Part shown: positions 1 through 6,298 of the stretch, in pieces
Position numbering within the stretch: the stretch's first letter is position 1
Layout: each line of letters starts with the position of its first letter
Source: Myxococcota bacterium
Lineage (GTDB): Bacteria; Myxococcota; UBA4151
Reading direction: 5' to 3'
Assembly: GCA_028823075.1 (NCBI GenBank)
Contig: JAPKCE010000115.1
Location: 1-6,298, forward strand
Length of the DNA: 6,298 nucleotides
Program-made: the position numbers and the translations under genes
Notes under the pieces: model-generated
Told to the model about the DNA's origin: nothing
What the model saw: the letters and a program-made list of their open reading frames with translations, nothing else
Databases searched by the model: none

Positions 1-528
1 GGTTTAGTCACCGTTTTAGTGGTTAACTGTTCGCTTCCCGATGGTGCGAACCCAGCAGCCCTTGAGCCCAAACTTGAGGAACTGCTCGATCAAGGTGAAA
101 CCGCTGCGCCTGACGGTTGGACATGTGCGGAAGACCCCCTACGCCTGAGTCGCTCCGTTTGGATCGCTCGCCATCGAATTGATCCCCCTCAGAGCGAAGG
201 TGAACCGATTGAAAATCTTCTCCCTGCGGTTCCCGTTGTGCGGCGAACTGACGACCAAGCCGAACTTGAGGCGGGTCTTGTTCGAACCTCTTTGAGTTCG
301 GAAACCGGTGGCTTAGTACCAGCGGATGAACCCCGGTGGTCTTGGTTTACCACCGCACCTCAAGGCGTGGTGATGCGCGTTTCGGCAGCAGAAGACGGTG
401 AAACGAAAGCGCTGATGGCATCCGAGCGTAGCAGCGATTATTCTTATTGGGTGATCGTCCGCGACTCAGCCGGTCGCACAGGCTGGAATCACTTGTTTGT
501 GCCCAAGGACTTGCCAATTCAGCCGTAA
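1..528 (+). CDS. 3' end of a probable extracytoplasmic protein, function unknown (5' truncated by window)
   Basis: The frame is open from base 1 to a TAA at 526-528, giving 175 visible residues. A GTG at 19 could start a 169-residue protein, but no Shine-Dalgarno sequence precedes it and the frame continues to the window edge, so I read this as the C-terminal part of a longer gene. Numbered from that GTG, the protein is acidic and proline-rich, with two cysteines (about 4 and 36) that could form a disulfide. It ends in a beta-rich stretch: a WSWFTTAP segment near 107-114, then YWVIVRDSAGRTGW near 143-156. From memory, this W-x-T ... W-V-V-R-D-x-x-G-x-x-W layout is common at the ends of exported lipoproteins of myxobacteria and relatives, where it looks like an Ig-like strand pair. 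This supports an exported, structural or binding role, but no catalytic motif is visible. The gene converges on the 549-1520 gene with a 20-bp gap and no clear shared terminator. Confidence 0.7.
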   Translation, partial: GLVTVLVVNCSLPDGANPAALEPKLEELLDQGETAAPDGWTCAEDPLRLSRSVWIARHRIDPPQSEGEPIENLLPAVPVVRRTDDQAELEAGLVRTSLSSETGGLVPADEPRWSWFTTAPQGVVMRVSAAEDGETKALMASERSSDYSYWVIVRDSAGRTGWNHLFVPKDLPIQP

Positions 529-548
529 CACTCGGCGCCAAAACAAGG

Positions 549-1520
549 TCACAGACCCCATAAAAACCCTGCATTAACACCAGTATAAACTTGGTCGATC
601 ACAGCACTAGATGTCCCGGCGGCAATTCGGTCGTAGCCAATAAAAGCACCTAATGTTGGCAAGACAGGGCCCACTTTGATGCGCGTGATGCCGACACCCG
701 CCGCACTGCGTAATCCGGCACGAAGATCCGGATCCTCTTTGCTCAAAAATCCCAACGCACCCGATTCCATAAAGAGGTAATAGCTACCGAACTGTCTGCG
801 CAGTTGCAGCAGCGCAGCTGGCATCACGAGCAGATCGGGCACATCGATTGGCTGCCCTAAATCAAAGCTCTCAAATCGCCCGGCGCCGCCGAATTCCAAA
901 ACGGCAAGCAATCCCCAGCGTCTATTAAAAGTAGGCCCCATGATAAGGCGCCCTGCCCCACCACCACCAGCTCCAAGAACACCGCTTTCGACTTGCGCAT
1001 AGGCGCGCCCGCCCGTCTGAATCCCAAACATCCATCTCGCCATTGGGTCTTGTATCGTTTGGTAGGGGCTCTGAGCTTCCCATCCTAAAGGACAGGCGCC
1101 GCGCTTTTGAGCCAGCAGTCCCGAATCCAACAAACCGAGACTTCGTTCGGCGCGCAAAGCGGGGCTCAAAAGTCTGATCTCTCGCTGACCGTTACGCCAT
1201 TGAAGCCTGCTCGGCCCACCCGCTTTAAGTAAGGCTTTGTCGAATACGACACGCGCTCGTTGCTGCTCTTGAGCGTTCGCACGACAGAGACTTTGCAAAG
1301 TGTCTTTGAGCGCTTCCTTTGTCTCGAGTTCATCGATGGACCAGCCAGTTTGTTCCTGCGCTTCAACAACTCGATCTAAATCATAGGCTAGCCCTTGACC
1401 GGACGGGAGCGGAATTGCCGCTGCGCAACCCAGTTGAAACACCAGAAAAATAGCCAGGCATGCCTGTCGTTCAAAGCTAAAGCCCGCCCCCGGACAGGGA
1501 TCAGAGTTACAACCGTACAT
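549..1520 (-). CDS. exported glycine-rich protein, probable outer-membrane beta-barrel, function unknown
   Basis: 323 residues, with an ATG at 1520 and AGGAG 10 bases upstream. A hydrophobic segment (about 20-31) leads into a possible lipobox Q-L-G-C with Cys32; Gln at -3 is unusual, so a lipoprotein anchor is uncertain. Residues about 44-100 are polar and probably helical (YDLDRVVEAQEQTGW, Cys79), and a second cysteine lies at 143. From about 161 to the end the chain is Gly-rich with alternating small, aromatic and hydrophobic residues (for example GRAYAQVESGVLG, RWGLLAVLEFGGAG, SYYLFMESGALGF, VYTGVNAGFLWGL), the pattern of amphipathic strands in a small OmpA-like barrel. I recall similar 'YDLDR...EQTGW' plus barrel proteins annotated as hypothetical in myxobacteria, but cannot verify this. 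It is the downstream gene of a leftward pair, 39 bp after the esterase, so it is probably co-transcribed. Export and a beta-rich C-terminal half are well supported; the barrel is inference and no function can be assigned. Confidence 0.75.
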   Translation of the reverse strand: MYGCNSDPCPGAGFSFERQACLAIFLVFQLGCAAAIPLPSGQGLAYDLDRVVEAQEQTGWSIDELETKEALKDTLQSLCRANAQEQQRARVVFDKALLKAGGPSRLQWRNGQREIRLLSPALRAERSLGLLDSGLLAQKRGACPLGWEAQSPYQTIQDPMARWMFGIQTGGRAYAQVESGVLGAGGGGAGRLIMGPTFNRRWGLLAVLEFGGAGRFESFDLGQPIDVPDLLVMPAALLQLRRQFGSYYLFMESGALGFLSKEDPDLRAGLRSAAGVGITRIKVGPVLPTLGAFIGYDRIAAGTSSAVIDQVYTGVNAGFLWGL

Positions 1521-1530
1521 TGGACATGGG

Positions 1531-1535
1531 CTCCT
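1531..1535 (-). promoter_or_regulatory. Shine-Dalgarno sequence for the barrel-protein gene
   Basis: AGGAG read on the minus strand, 10 bases before the ATG at 1520. The spacing is slightly long. A nearer ATG at 1527 is out of frame and soon meets a stop, and no other in-frame ATG lies between 1520 and the hydrophobic signal segment, so this site supports the 1520 start. Confidence 0.5.
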
Positions 1536-1559
1536 GTGCCTAAACGGGGATTTATCGCG

Positions 1560-2447
1560 CTAGTGAATGGCGCAGAACTCAGGCCAATTCGACGCTAAAC
1601 CCGAACTGTGCGGACTGCTGGTATCGCCGAAGCGATGATCGAAGAGAAAAGGGATGGCGAAGGCGGTGGGACTAAAGGGGATGGTATGCCCCGAGTCATG
1701 GTTGCAGAGCACCACGAAATGCCCATCACCTTTGAGTGAGTTAGCAAGTGCTATGGTGATGTCGTTAAAGCGAAGAAAGCCGCCAAAAACGTCGGTGGCG
1801 CCGCCATGAATGGCGAGCACCGGGAGGTCGAACTGCGGCGCGGTGTAGGCGCCACCCATGACGCCGCCGCTGAACAGCACCGCCGAGGCTAAATACTGAC
1901 TGCGGTTCATCAGCAACCAGGTGCTCCACAGCGCTCCGGCACTGAATCCGGTGGTGTAGACGCGCCCTCGATCGATGCCGAATTGGGTGTCGAGGCAACT
2001 GATGGTTTCCTCAAACAGGACCGCATCGACGGTTGCATCCCCCGTGAAGGACCATTCCGAATTGGCGAATTGGCCGGAGGAATGAGGCACCACAACGATG
2101 GCGTCGTGTCGCCCAGCGATTCCTTGAGCACCAAAGCTGCGCGCCATATTTGCGGGACTGTCGCCAAGTCCATGCCAAATAAACAGCACCGGAGCGTTGT
2201 CGGTTGTGGTGGGTAAGTAAACATCGACTTGCCGGTTTTGCCCGCTCGGATTGATGAAGTTGGTGCCGGCGCTAAAGGTCGGGCAGTTACCGGTAGCCAC
2301 GGGGCGATCGGGAACGACAACCGGGCTGCCGCCCGCATCGACAACCGAATTACCGGCATCGGCGCGGTCGCCATTACCATCGCTGCTGGCCGGCGGGCCA
2401 CAGGCGAGTAAAAGAGCGCAGGCAAAAACGGGTAAGATCAAGCGCAT
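1560..2447 (-). CDS. secreted lipoprotein esterase, alpha/beta hydrolase of the polyhydroxybutyrate depolymerase / feruloyl esterase type
   Basis: 295 residues, ATG at 2447, with AAGGA 4 bases upstream. The N-terminus is a clear lipoprotein signal (MRLILPVFACALLLAC); the LLAC lipobox puts the lipidated Cys at 16. A low-complexity Ala/Asp/Gly/Ser linker (about 17-50) follows, then an alpha/beta hydrolase fold. Visible motifs are HGLGD at 92-96 (oxyanion-hole region), GFSAG at 167-171 with nucleophile Ser169, HGGATD at 214-219 with acid Asp219, and CNHDSGHT at 248-255 with catalytic His254. This order and the C-x-H-x-x-G-H-T context match the LpqC/PHB depolymerase-like family (COG3509), whose members cleave ester bonds in polyesters, feruloylated xylans or small acyl esters. 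Four mature-domain cysteines (55, 151, 248, 292) could form disulfides, fitting an exported enzyme. It probably acts tethered to the outer membrane or cell surface. The triad appears intact; the substrate cannot be read from the sequence. It is the first gene of the leftward pair, 39 bp before the barrel-protein gene. Confidence 0.9.
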   Translation of the reverse strand: MRLILPVFACALLLACGPPASSDGNGDRADAGNSVVDAGGSPVVVPDRPVATGNCPTFSAGTNFINPSGQNRQVDVYLPTTTDNAPVLFIWHGLGDSPANMARSFGAQGIAGRHDAIVVVPHSSGQFANSEWSFTGDATVDAVLFEETISCLDTQFGIDRGRVYTTGFSAGALWSTWLLMNRSQYLASAVLFSGGVMGGAYTAPQFDLPVLAIHGGATDVFGGFLRFNDITIALANSLKGDGHFVVLCNHDSGHTIPFSPTAFAIPFLFDHRFGDTSSPHSSGLASNWPEFCAIH

Positions 2448-2483
2448 AGATTCCTTTTATGGCCGAACAGAAGTGGCGGCAGG

Positions 2484-2512
2484 AGTGTAGCCGCGGGGGG
2501 CTTGGGCGGCAA
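2484..2512 (-). promoter_or_regulatory. candidate sigma70-type promoter for the esterase/barrel operon
   Basis: On the minus strand, TTGCCG (2512-2507, four of six matches to TTGACA) is followed after exactly 17 bases by TACACT (2489-2484, four of six matches to TATAAT). Transcription would start near 2477, leaving a leader of about 30 bases that contains the AAGGA ribosome site before the ATG at 2447. Position and spacing are good, but a match of this quality can occur by chance in a region this size. Confidence 0.35.
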
Positions 2513-2843
2513 GTTGGGATGTGTTGGTTCGGCCCAGATTAGGGGAAGGTCGCTAAACAAGTGTGGAACCCAGCCAAGTCGGAGTCGGTGAGGTAGGTCG
2601 AGGCCTGAAGGCGCAGTTGTACGGTCGTCGTTTGTGGCGGTTGCAACCCAACCGGTCACGCTTGTACCGCGATCGACTTGCAGGCGTTGTGGCGACGAGA
2701 CTGGCAGTTGTGCCAACAATTCGTCGGCGCTTCTGCCTTCCGTTGGTCGACATAGGGTTCGTCATATATCTCAAGGATGCGCGCCAGAAGGCTCATGCGC
2801 GGCGACTTTAGGCCTTGCGGTTCTGAGATTGAAATCAAACGTC

Positions 2844-2858
2844 GATACGGTCAGTATC
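2844..2858. repeat. short inverted repeat upstream of the propeller-amidohydrolase gene, possible operator
   Basis: GATAC and GTATC form perfect 5-bp arms around a 5-base spacer, 37 bases before the GTG start at 2896. The right arm overlaps TATCAT (2855-2860), which matches the -10 consensus at five of six positions but lacks a well-spaced -35 (the nearest, TTGAAA at 2829-2834, is 20 bases away). The position would suit a regulator site, but arms this short may arise by chance. Confidence 0.2.
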
Positions 2859-2886
2859 ATCTCAGCGAGCGGCTTACGCTGCTTAT

Positions 2887-2890
2887 GGAG
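2887..2890 (+). promoter_or_regulatory. Shine-Dalgarno sequence fixing the GTG start of the propeller-amidohydrolase gene
   Basis: GGAG lies 5 bases before the GTG at 2896. The frame from this GTG immediately encodes a good signal peptide (Arg residues, then a hydrophobic core ending in AQA). The ATG at 2885 is in another frame, so the GTG is the best start. Confidence 0.65.
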
Positions 2891-2895
2891 ACCCT

Positions 2896-5800
2896 GTGCG
2901 ATTCATTCGAGAATTGACCCCTGTCCTGCTTTGCGCGCTCGGCCTGGTCTTGAGTTCGGCGGCGCAGGCTAAGCCAGATGCTGAGCCTGCCAAGGCAAAA
3001 ACCACAGAGGCTAAAAACAAAAAAGAACCCTGGGACGTTGAACAGCCCAAAGTCGCAAGTCGCAGCCAGACGATCGACGTTAAAACCGGCACCTGGATGA
3101 GTCTCGATCTGAGTCCGGACGGCAAAAAAATCGTCTTTGATTTGCTCGGTGATCTGTATGTGATGCCGATCAAAGGGGGCGAGGCCAAGGCGCTGACCAA
3201 CACCTTAGCGTGGGACATGCAGCCACGCTTTAGCCCCGATGGGCGCTGGATTGCTTTTACCAGTGATCAAGGCGGCGGCGACAACATCTGGGTGATGCCG
3301 GCAGCCGGCGGCAAAGCCAAACAAATCACCAAAGAAGAACTCCGCTTGGTCAGCAGTCCGGCCTGGAGTCCCGACAGCGAGTACATCGTGGCGCGCAAGC
3401 ATTTCACCTCGCGCCGCAGCATTGGCTCGGGCGAGATGTGGCTCTACCACCGCCGCGGCGGTAAGGGCGTGCAGATGACCAAGAAGAAGACCGAGCAAAA
3501 GGATGAGGGCGAGCCCGTCTTCTCCCCGGATCGCCGGTATCTGTATTACAGTCGCGACGTCTCCCCCGGCGCCACCTTTCGCTACGGTAAAAACTCAGCC
3601 GAGGGCATCTACGCCATCGAGCGTTTGGATACGAAGACCGGTCGGGTCATTCGAGTCGCTGGCGGTCCGGGTGGTGCGGCACGCCCGACGCCCTCACCCG
3701 ATGGTCGCTGGCTTGCGTTTGTGCGGCGCATCGAAGGGCGCAGCGCTTTGGTGGTCCAGAATCTAAGGAACGGCGCCGAGGAGGTCTTGCTCCACCCCAT
3801 CGAGCGCGACTTGCAAGAAACCTGGGCGATTCATGGGGTCTATCCGACCATGAGCTTTACGCCTGATTCCAAGGCGGTCGTGTTGTGGTCGGGCGGGACG
3901 TTGCACCGGGTTCGGCTGCGCGATGGTCGACGCAGTGCCATTCCGTTTCGCGTCAAAACCACGCGGCGTATGCTCAAGCCGCTTCGCCGCCAAGTGGCGG
4001 TGGCGCCCAAGCAAGTCGATGCGCGCATGCTGCGCTGGGTGCGTGTGTCACCCAATGGCAAACACGCGGTCTACCAAGCGCTTGGACATCTCTATATTCA
4101 GCCGCTGCCCAAAGGCAAAGCTCGGCGTCTGACCCGTCAAACCAAACATTTTGAGTTTTACCCGTCTTTTTCCGCCGATGGACGCTTTGTCGTCTACACC
4201 ACCTGGCACGACAAAGAACTCGGCAGCGTGCGCCGGGTGTCGATCAACACCGGCAAGGTGCACATGCTCAGCCGAAAGCCGGGGCATTACATCACCCCGG
4301 CGCTGGCACCTGATGGGCGACATGTGGTCTACCGCCGCGTTGGCGGCGGCTGGATAACCAGCCCGCGCTGGAGCAAAGACCCGGGGCTTTATGCGCTGCC
4401 CGTGGTGCGCAAAGGCAAAGAGGTTCTTATCAGCCACAGCGGCACGGACCCGCATTTTGGTGCCTCGAGCACGCGGGTCTACTTCCTGGATAAAAAGGAT
4501 AAAAACGAGCGGGTTTTGCGCAGCGCACGGCTTACCGGGCATAAAAATCGAGAACATGTGATCAGCGCCGAGGCGGCGAGCTTTCGCGTCTCGCCCAACG
4601 AACAATGGATTGCCTGGCAAGAAGGCTATCATGTCTGGGTCAGTCCCTTTGTGCGCGCCGGGCGCACCTACCGCTTAGGGCCCAAAGCCGAAGGGCTGCC
4701 GCGCCTCAAGGTGTCGAAAAATTCGGGCTACAACATGGCCTGGTCGGCAGACAGCAAACGCCTGCATTGGAACTTAGGCGCCGAACTCTTTACCCAGGAC
4801 TTAAGCGCCATGTTTGCCGAGCGCAAAGAGGGTGAAAAGTTTGAGCCCAAAGCCAAGGGAACCAAGCTCGGCTTTACCTTTGCACACGACCAACCCAAGG
4901 GCGGCGTGGCGATTGTTGGTGCGCGTCTGGTCACCATGAACGGTGATCAAGTGATCGAAGACGGCACGCTGATTACCAAGGGCAACCGGATTGTCGCCAT
5001 CGGGCCCAAAACCACCACCGAGGTGCCCAAAGGCGTCAAAGTGATCGATGGGCGCGGCATGACGCTGATTCCAGGGCTGATCGACGTGCACGACCACGGC
5101 GCCCAATCGGCAGCGGGCATGACGCCGCAACGCAACTGGAAGCACGACGCCATGCTCGCTTTTGGTGTCACCACGGTGCACGATCCATCCAATCATTCGC
5201 AGAGCATCTTTGCCGCGCGCGAGCTAATTCAAGCGGGCAAAATGGTGGGTCCGCGCACCTTCTCGACGGGCACCATTTTGTACGGCGCCGAGGGGGCGTT
5301 TCGCTCGAGGGTAAACAGCCTCGACGACGCCAAAGCCCACCTAAGCCGCATGAAGGCGATGGGGGCGTTTTCGGTCAAAAGCTACAATCAGCCCAGGCGC
5401 AACCAGCGCCAGCAAGTCCTGCAAGCCGCAAGGGACTTAGGGGTTATGGTGGTGCCCGAGGGCGGCGCCTTGTTTCAGCATAATATGTCGATGATCGTCG
5501 ATGGGCATACCGGCATCGAGCACGCCATTCCGCTCGCCAATGCCTATGATGATGTCTTGCAGCTCTGGGCGAAGTCCGGTGTAGGCTATACGCCCACGCT
5601 CAACGTCGCCTACGGCGGTTTGGGCGGCGAGTATTATTGGTACCAAGACAGCAAGGTTTACGAGCACAAACGTTTGCGCCGCTTTGTGCCTAATCGGGTG
5701 CTCAACGCCAGGGCGAGGCGCCCGGCAAAGGCGCCGCATCACGAGTGGAATCACATCGACGTGGCACGCTTTGCCAAGCGCTTGATCGATGCCGGCGGCA

Positions 5801-6192
5801 AAGTGCAAATCGGCGGGCATGGACAGCGTGAGGGCTTGGGCTCGCATTGGGAGATCTGGGCTTTGGCGCAAGGCGGCTTTACCCCGCATGAGGCGCTGCG
5901 CAGCGCCACCCTTCATGGTGCCTGGTACCTTGGGCTCGACGGCGATTTGGGCACTTTGGAAAAAGGCAAACTCGCCGATATCGTGATGATTGAAGGCAAC
6001 CCGCTTACGGACATCCGCCAATCCGAGAAGATCCGTTACGTGATCGCTAATGGGCGGCTGTTTGATGCGCGTACCATGGCGCAAATCCACCCGAAAAAGG
6101 TGCCGGCTCCGAGTTACTTCTTTACCGCGGGTGGGGTGAACACGGATCAAAGTGTGCGCGGGGTGGATGGTTGTTTGGGGTGTATGCATTAG
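2896..6192 (+). CDS. exported TolB-like (PD40) beta-propeller / amidohydrolase fusion protein
   Basis: 1098 residues, GTG start with GGAG 5 bases upstream. A Sec signal peptide spans 1-25, with likely cleavage after AQA, followed by a Lys/Ala/Glu/Pro linker to about 50. Residues about 65-640 hold roughly a dozen PD40/WD40-like blades, each centred on S-P-D-G-(K/R)-x-(I/L/V) or a variant (near 73, 113, 158, 210, 267, 323, 385, 426, 471, 566 and 617, plus a degenerate one near 520). This suggests two propellers of about six blades, as in TolB or tricorn-type proteins. The amidohydrolase domain follows (about 669-1056; COG1228-like): LIPGLIDVHDHG with the HxH pair His732/His734, GVTTVHD at 757-763, Lys828 in SVKSY, Glu855 in VVPEGG, His876 in TGIEHA, GGHGQREGLGSHWE at 973-986 and GKLADIVMIEGNPLTDI at 1024-1040. 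Such proteins are metal-dependent hydrolases of amide-like bonds; the propeller may gate or bind substrate. The substrate is unknown. Oddities are GGHG where a metal-binding Asp is usual, and a C-terminal CxxCxH tail (1093-1098). The protein should act in the periplasm or outside the cell. It appears monocistronic here and divergent from the esterase operon. Confidence 0.92.
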   Translation: MRFIRELTPVLLCALGLVLSSAAQAKPDAEPAKAKTTEAKNKKEPWDVEQPKVASRSQTIDVKTGTWMSLDLSPDGKKIVFDLLGDLYVMPIKGGEAKALTNTLAWDMQPRFSPDGRWIAFTSDQGGGDNIWVMPAAGGKAKQITKEELRLVSSPAWSPDSEYIVARKHFTSRRSIGSGEMWLYHRRGGKGVQMTKKKTEQKDEGEPVFSPDRRYLYYSRDVSPGATFRYGKNSAEGIYAIERLDTKTGRVIRVAGGPGGAARPTPSPDGRWLAFVRRIEGRSALVVQNLRNGAEEVLLHPIERDLQETWAIHGVYPTMSFTPDSKAVVLWSGGTLHRVRLRDGRRSAIPFRVKTTRRMLKPLRRQVAVAPKQVDARMLRWVRVSPNGKHAVYQALGHLYIQPLPKGKARRLTRQTKHFEFYPSFSADGRFVVYTTWHDKELGSVRRVSINTGKVHMLSRKPGHYITPALAPDGRHVVYRRVGGGWITSPRWSKDPGLYALPVVRKGKEVLISHSGTDPHFGASSTRVYFLDKKDKNERVLRSARLTGHKNREHVISAEAASFRVSPNEQWIAWQEGYHVWVSPFVRAGRTYRLGPKAEGLPRLKVSKNSGYNMAWSADSKRLHWNLGAELFTQDLSAMFAERKEGEKFEPKAKGTKLGFTFAHDQPKGGVAIVGARLVTMNGDQVIEDGTLITKGNRIVAIGPKTTTEVPKGVKVIDGRGMTLIPGLIDVHDHGAQSAAGMTPQRNWKHDAMLAFGVTTVHDPSNHSQSIFAARELIQAGKMVGPRTFSTGTILYGAEGAFRSRVNSLDDAKAHLSRMKAMGAFSVKSYNQPRRNQRQQVLQAARDLGVMVVPEGGALFQHNMSMIVDGHTGIEHAIPLANAYDDVLQLWAKSGVGYTPTLNVAYGGLGGEYYWYQDSKVYEHKRLRRFVPNRVLNARARRPAKAPHHEWNHIDVARFAKRLIDAGGKVQIGGHGQREGLGSHWEIWALAQGGFTPHEALRSATLHGAWYLGLDGDLGTLEKGKLADIVMIEGNPLTDIRQSEKIRYVIANGRLFDARTMAQIHPKKVPAPSYFFTAGGVNTDQSVRGVDGCLGCMH

Positions 6193-6239
6193 AGCGGCAA
6201 AGCCGGCGCTCGAAACACCCCGCCTGCTGGCGAAGCATA

Positions 6240-6269
6240 CCTTGGCCGATTCCATTATGGGCGCCAAGG
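6240..6269. repeat. inverted repeat downstream of the propeller-amidohydrolase gene, weak terminator candidate
   Basis: CCTTGGC (6240-6246) and GCCAAGG (6263-6269) are perfect 7-bp arms around a 16-base loop, starting 48 bases after the stop codon. No T-run follows, so it is not a standard intrinsic terminator; it could slow polymerase, protect the mRNA 3' end, or be chance. The rest of 6193-6298 shows no gene. Confidence 0.2.
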
Positions 6270-6298
6270 CAGTGAACCAGCCGAGCCTGTCAGACCCC

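Larger units (their letters stand above)
2448..2895. other. 448-bp divergent intergenic region without a convincing gene
   Basis: This stretch separates two divergently transcribed genes and should hold both promoters. Short open frames on both strands (longest 60-112 residues) overlap each other, lack Shine-Dalgarno sequences, are rich in Arg/Cys/His/Pro and have no recognisable motif, so none is called. It holds a plausible leftward promoter at 2484-2512 and a short inverted repeat at 2844-2858. The length is generous for two simple promoters, so a regulatory RNA or a decayed gene cannot be excluded. Confidence 0.6.

Noticed and set aside
1910..2425. 171-codon minus-strand open frame in another frame of the esterase gene
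   Set aside because: It overlaps the esterase, whose lipobox and catalytic motifs show the true frame; the translation is low-complexity.
2438..2719. 93-codon minus-strand open frame upstream of the esterase
   Set aside because: It overlaps the esterase start codon out of frame and its ribosome site and candidate promoter; Pro/Leu-rich with no recognisable domain.
2634..2972. 112-codon plus-strand open frame overlapping the start of the fusion gene
   Set aside because: It runs into the signal-peptide region of the fusion in another frame, is Cys/Arg-rich, and has no Shine-Dalgarno sequence or known motif.
4048..4632. 194-codon minus-strand open frame
   Set aside because: Antisense shadow of the propeller repeats; no signal, motif or ribosome site.
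6172..6189. Cytochrome c haem-binding motif at the C-terminus
   Set aside because: The sequence is CxxCxH (C-L-G-C-M-H), not CxxCH, and there is no surrounding cytochrome fold, so covalent haem attachment is not supported.
6193..6215. GC-rich hairpin just after the stop codon as an intrinsic terminator
   Set aside because: Only interrupted pairing is possible in AGCGGCAAAGCCGGCGCT and no T-tract follows.
5437..6267. 276-codon open frame on the minus strand
   Set aside because: It lies antisense to the amidohydrolase domain, whose motifs are unmistakable. Its translation is His/Arg-rich with no recognisable domain, typical of the complement of a GC-biased coding frame.
1..6298. Defence system, toxin-antitoxin, mobile element, CRISPR array or RNA gene
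   Set aside because: No recombinase, transposase, direct-repeat array, tRNA- or rRNA-like segment or paired small toxin-antitoxin genes could be seen; all supported genes look like exported housekeeping or accessory proteins.

Overview
The window looks like ordinary chromosomal sequence from a moderately GC-rich Gram-negative bacterium. The best guess is a myxobacterium or relative (Myxococcota/Deltaproteobacteria-like). Reasons: a lipoprotein with a low-complexity Ala/Asp/Gly linker typical of that group, a candidate beta-barrel envelope protein, and a very large exported beta-propeller/amidohydrolase fusion. This assignment is inference; no marker gene is present. No RNA genes, CRISPR, insertion sequence or recombinase was seen.

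Layout. (1) Bases 1-528 (+): the 3' end of a gene entering from the left, probably encoding an extracytoplasmic protein of unknown function. (2) It converges, with a 20-bp gap, on a two-gene leftward unit. The upstream gene (2447-1560) encodes a secreted lipoprotein esterase of the polyhydroxybutyrate depolymerase/feruloyl esterase type, with an intact Ser-Asp-His triad. The downstream gene (1520-549) encodes an exported, glycine-rich, probably beta-barrel protein of unknown function. A 39-bp gap suggests co-transcription. (3) Bases 2448-2895 are a 448-bp divergent intergenic region with a plausible sigma70-type promoter for the leftward unit, a small inverted repeat, and no convincing gene. 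(4) Bases 2896-6192 (+): a 1098-residue exported protein with about 12 PD40/WD40-like propeller repeats followed by an amidohydrolase domain. (5) The last 106 bases hold no gene, only a weak inverted repeat.

All four genes appear to encode proteins acting in or beyond the envelope. Esterase and amidohydrolase together could fit extracellular polymer or peptide scavenging, but nothing in the sequence links their substrates. I found no convincing new multi-gene system. The points most worth checking are the non-standard putative metal site and the CxxCxH C-terminal tail of the amidohydrolase fusion.
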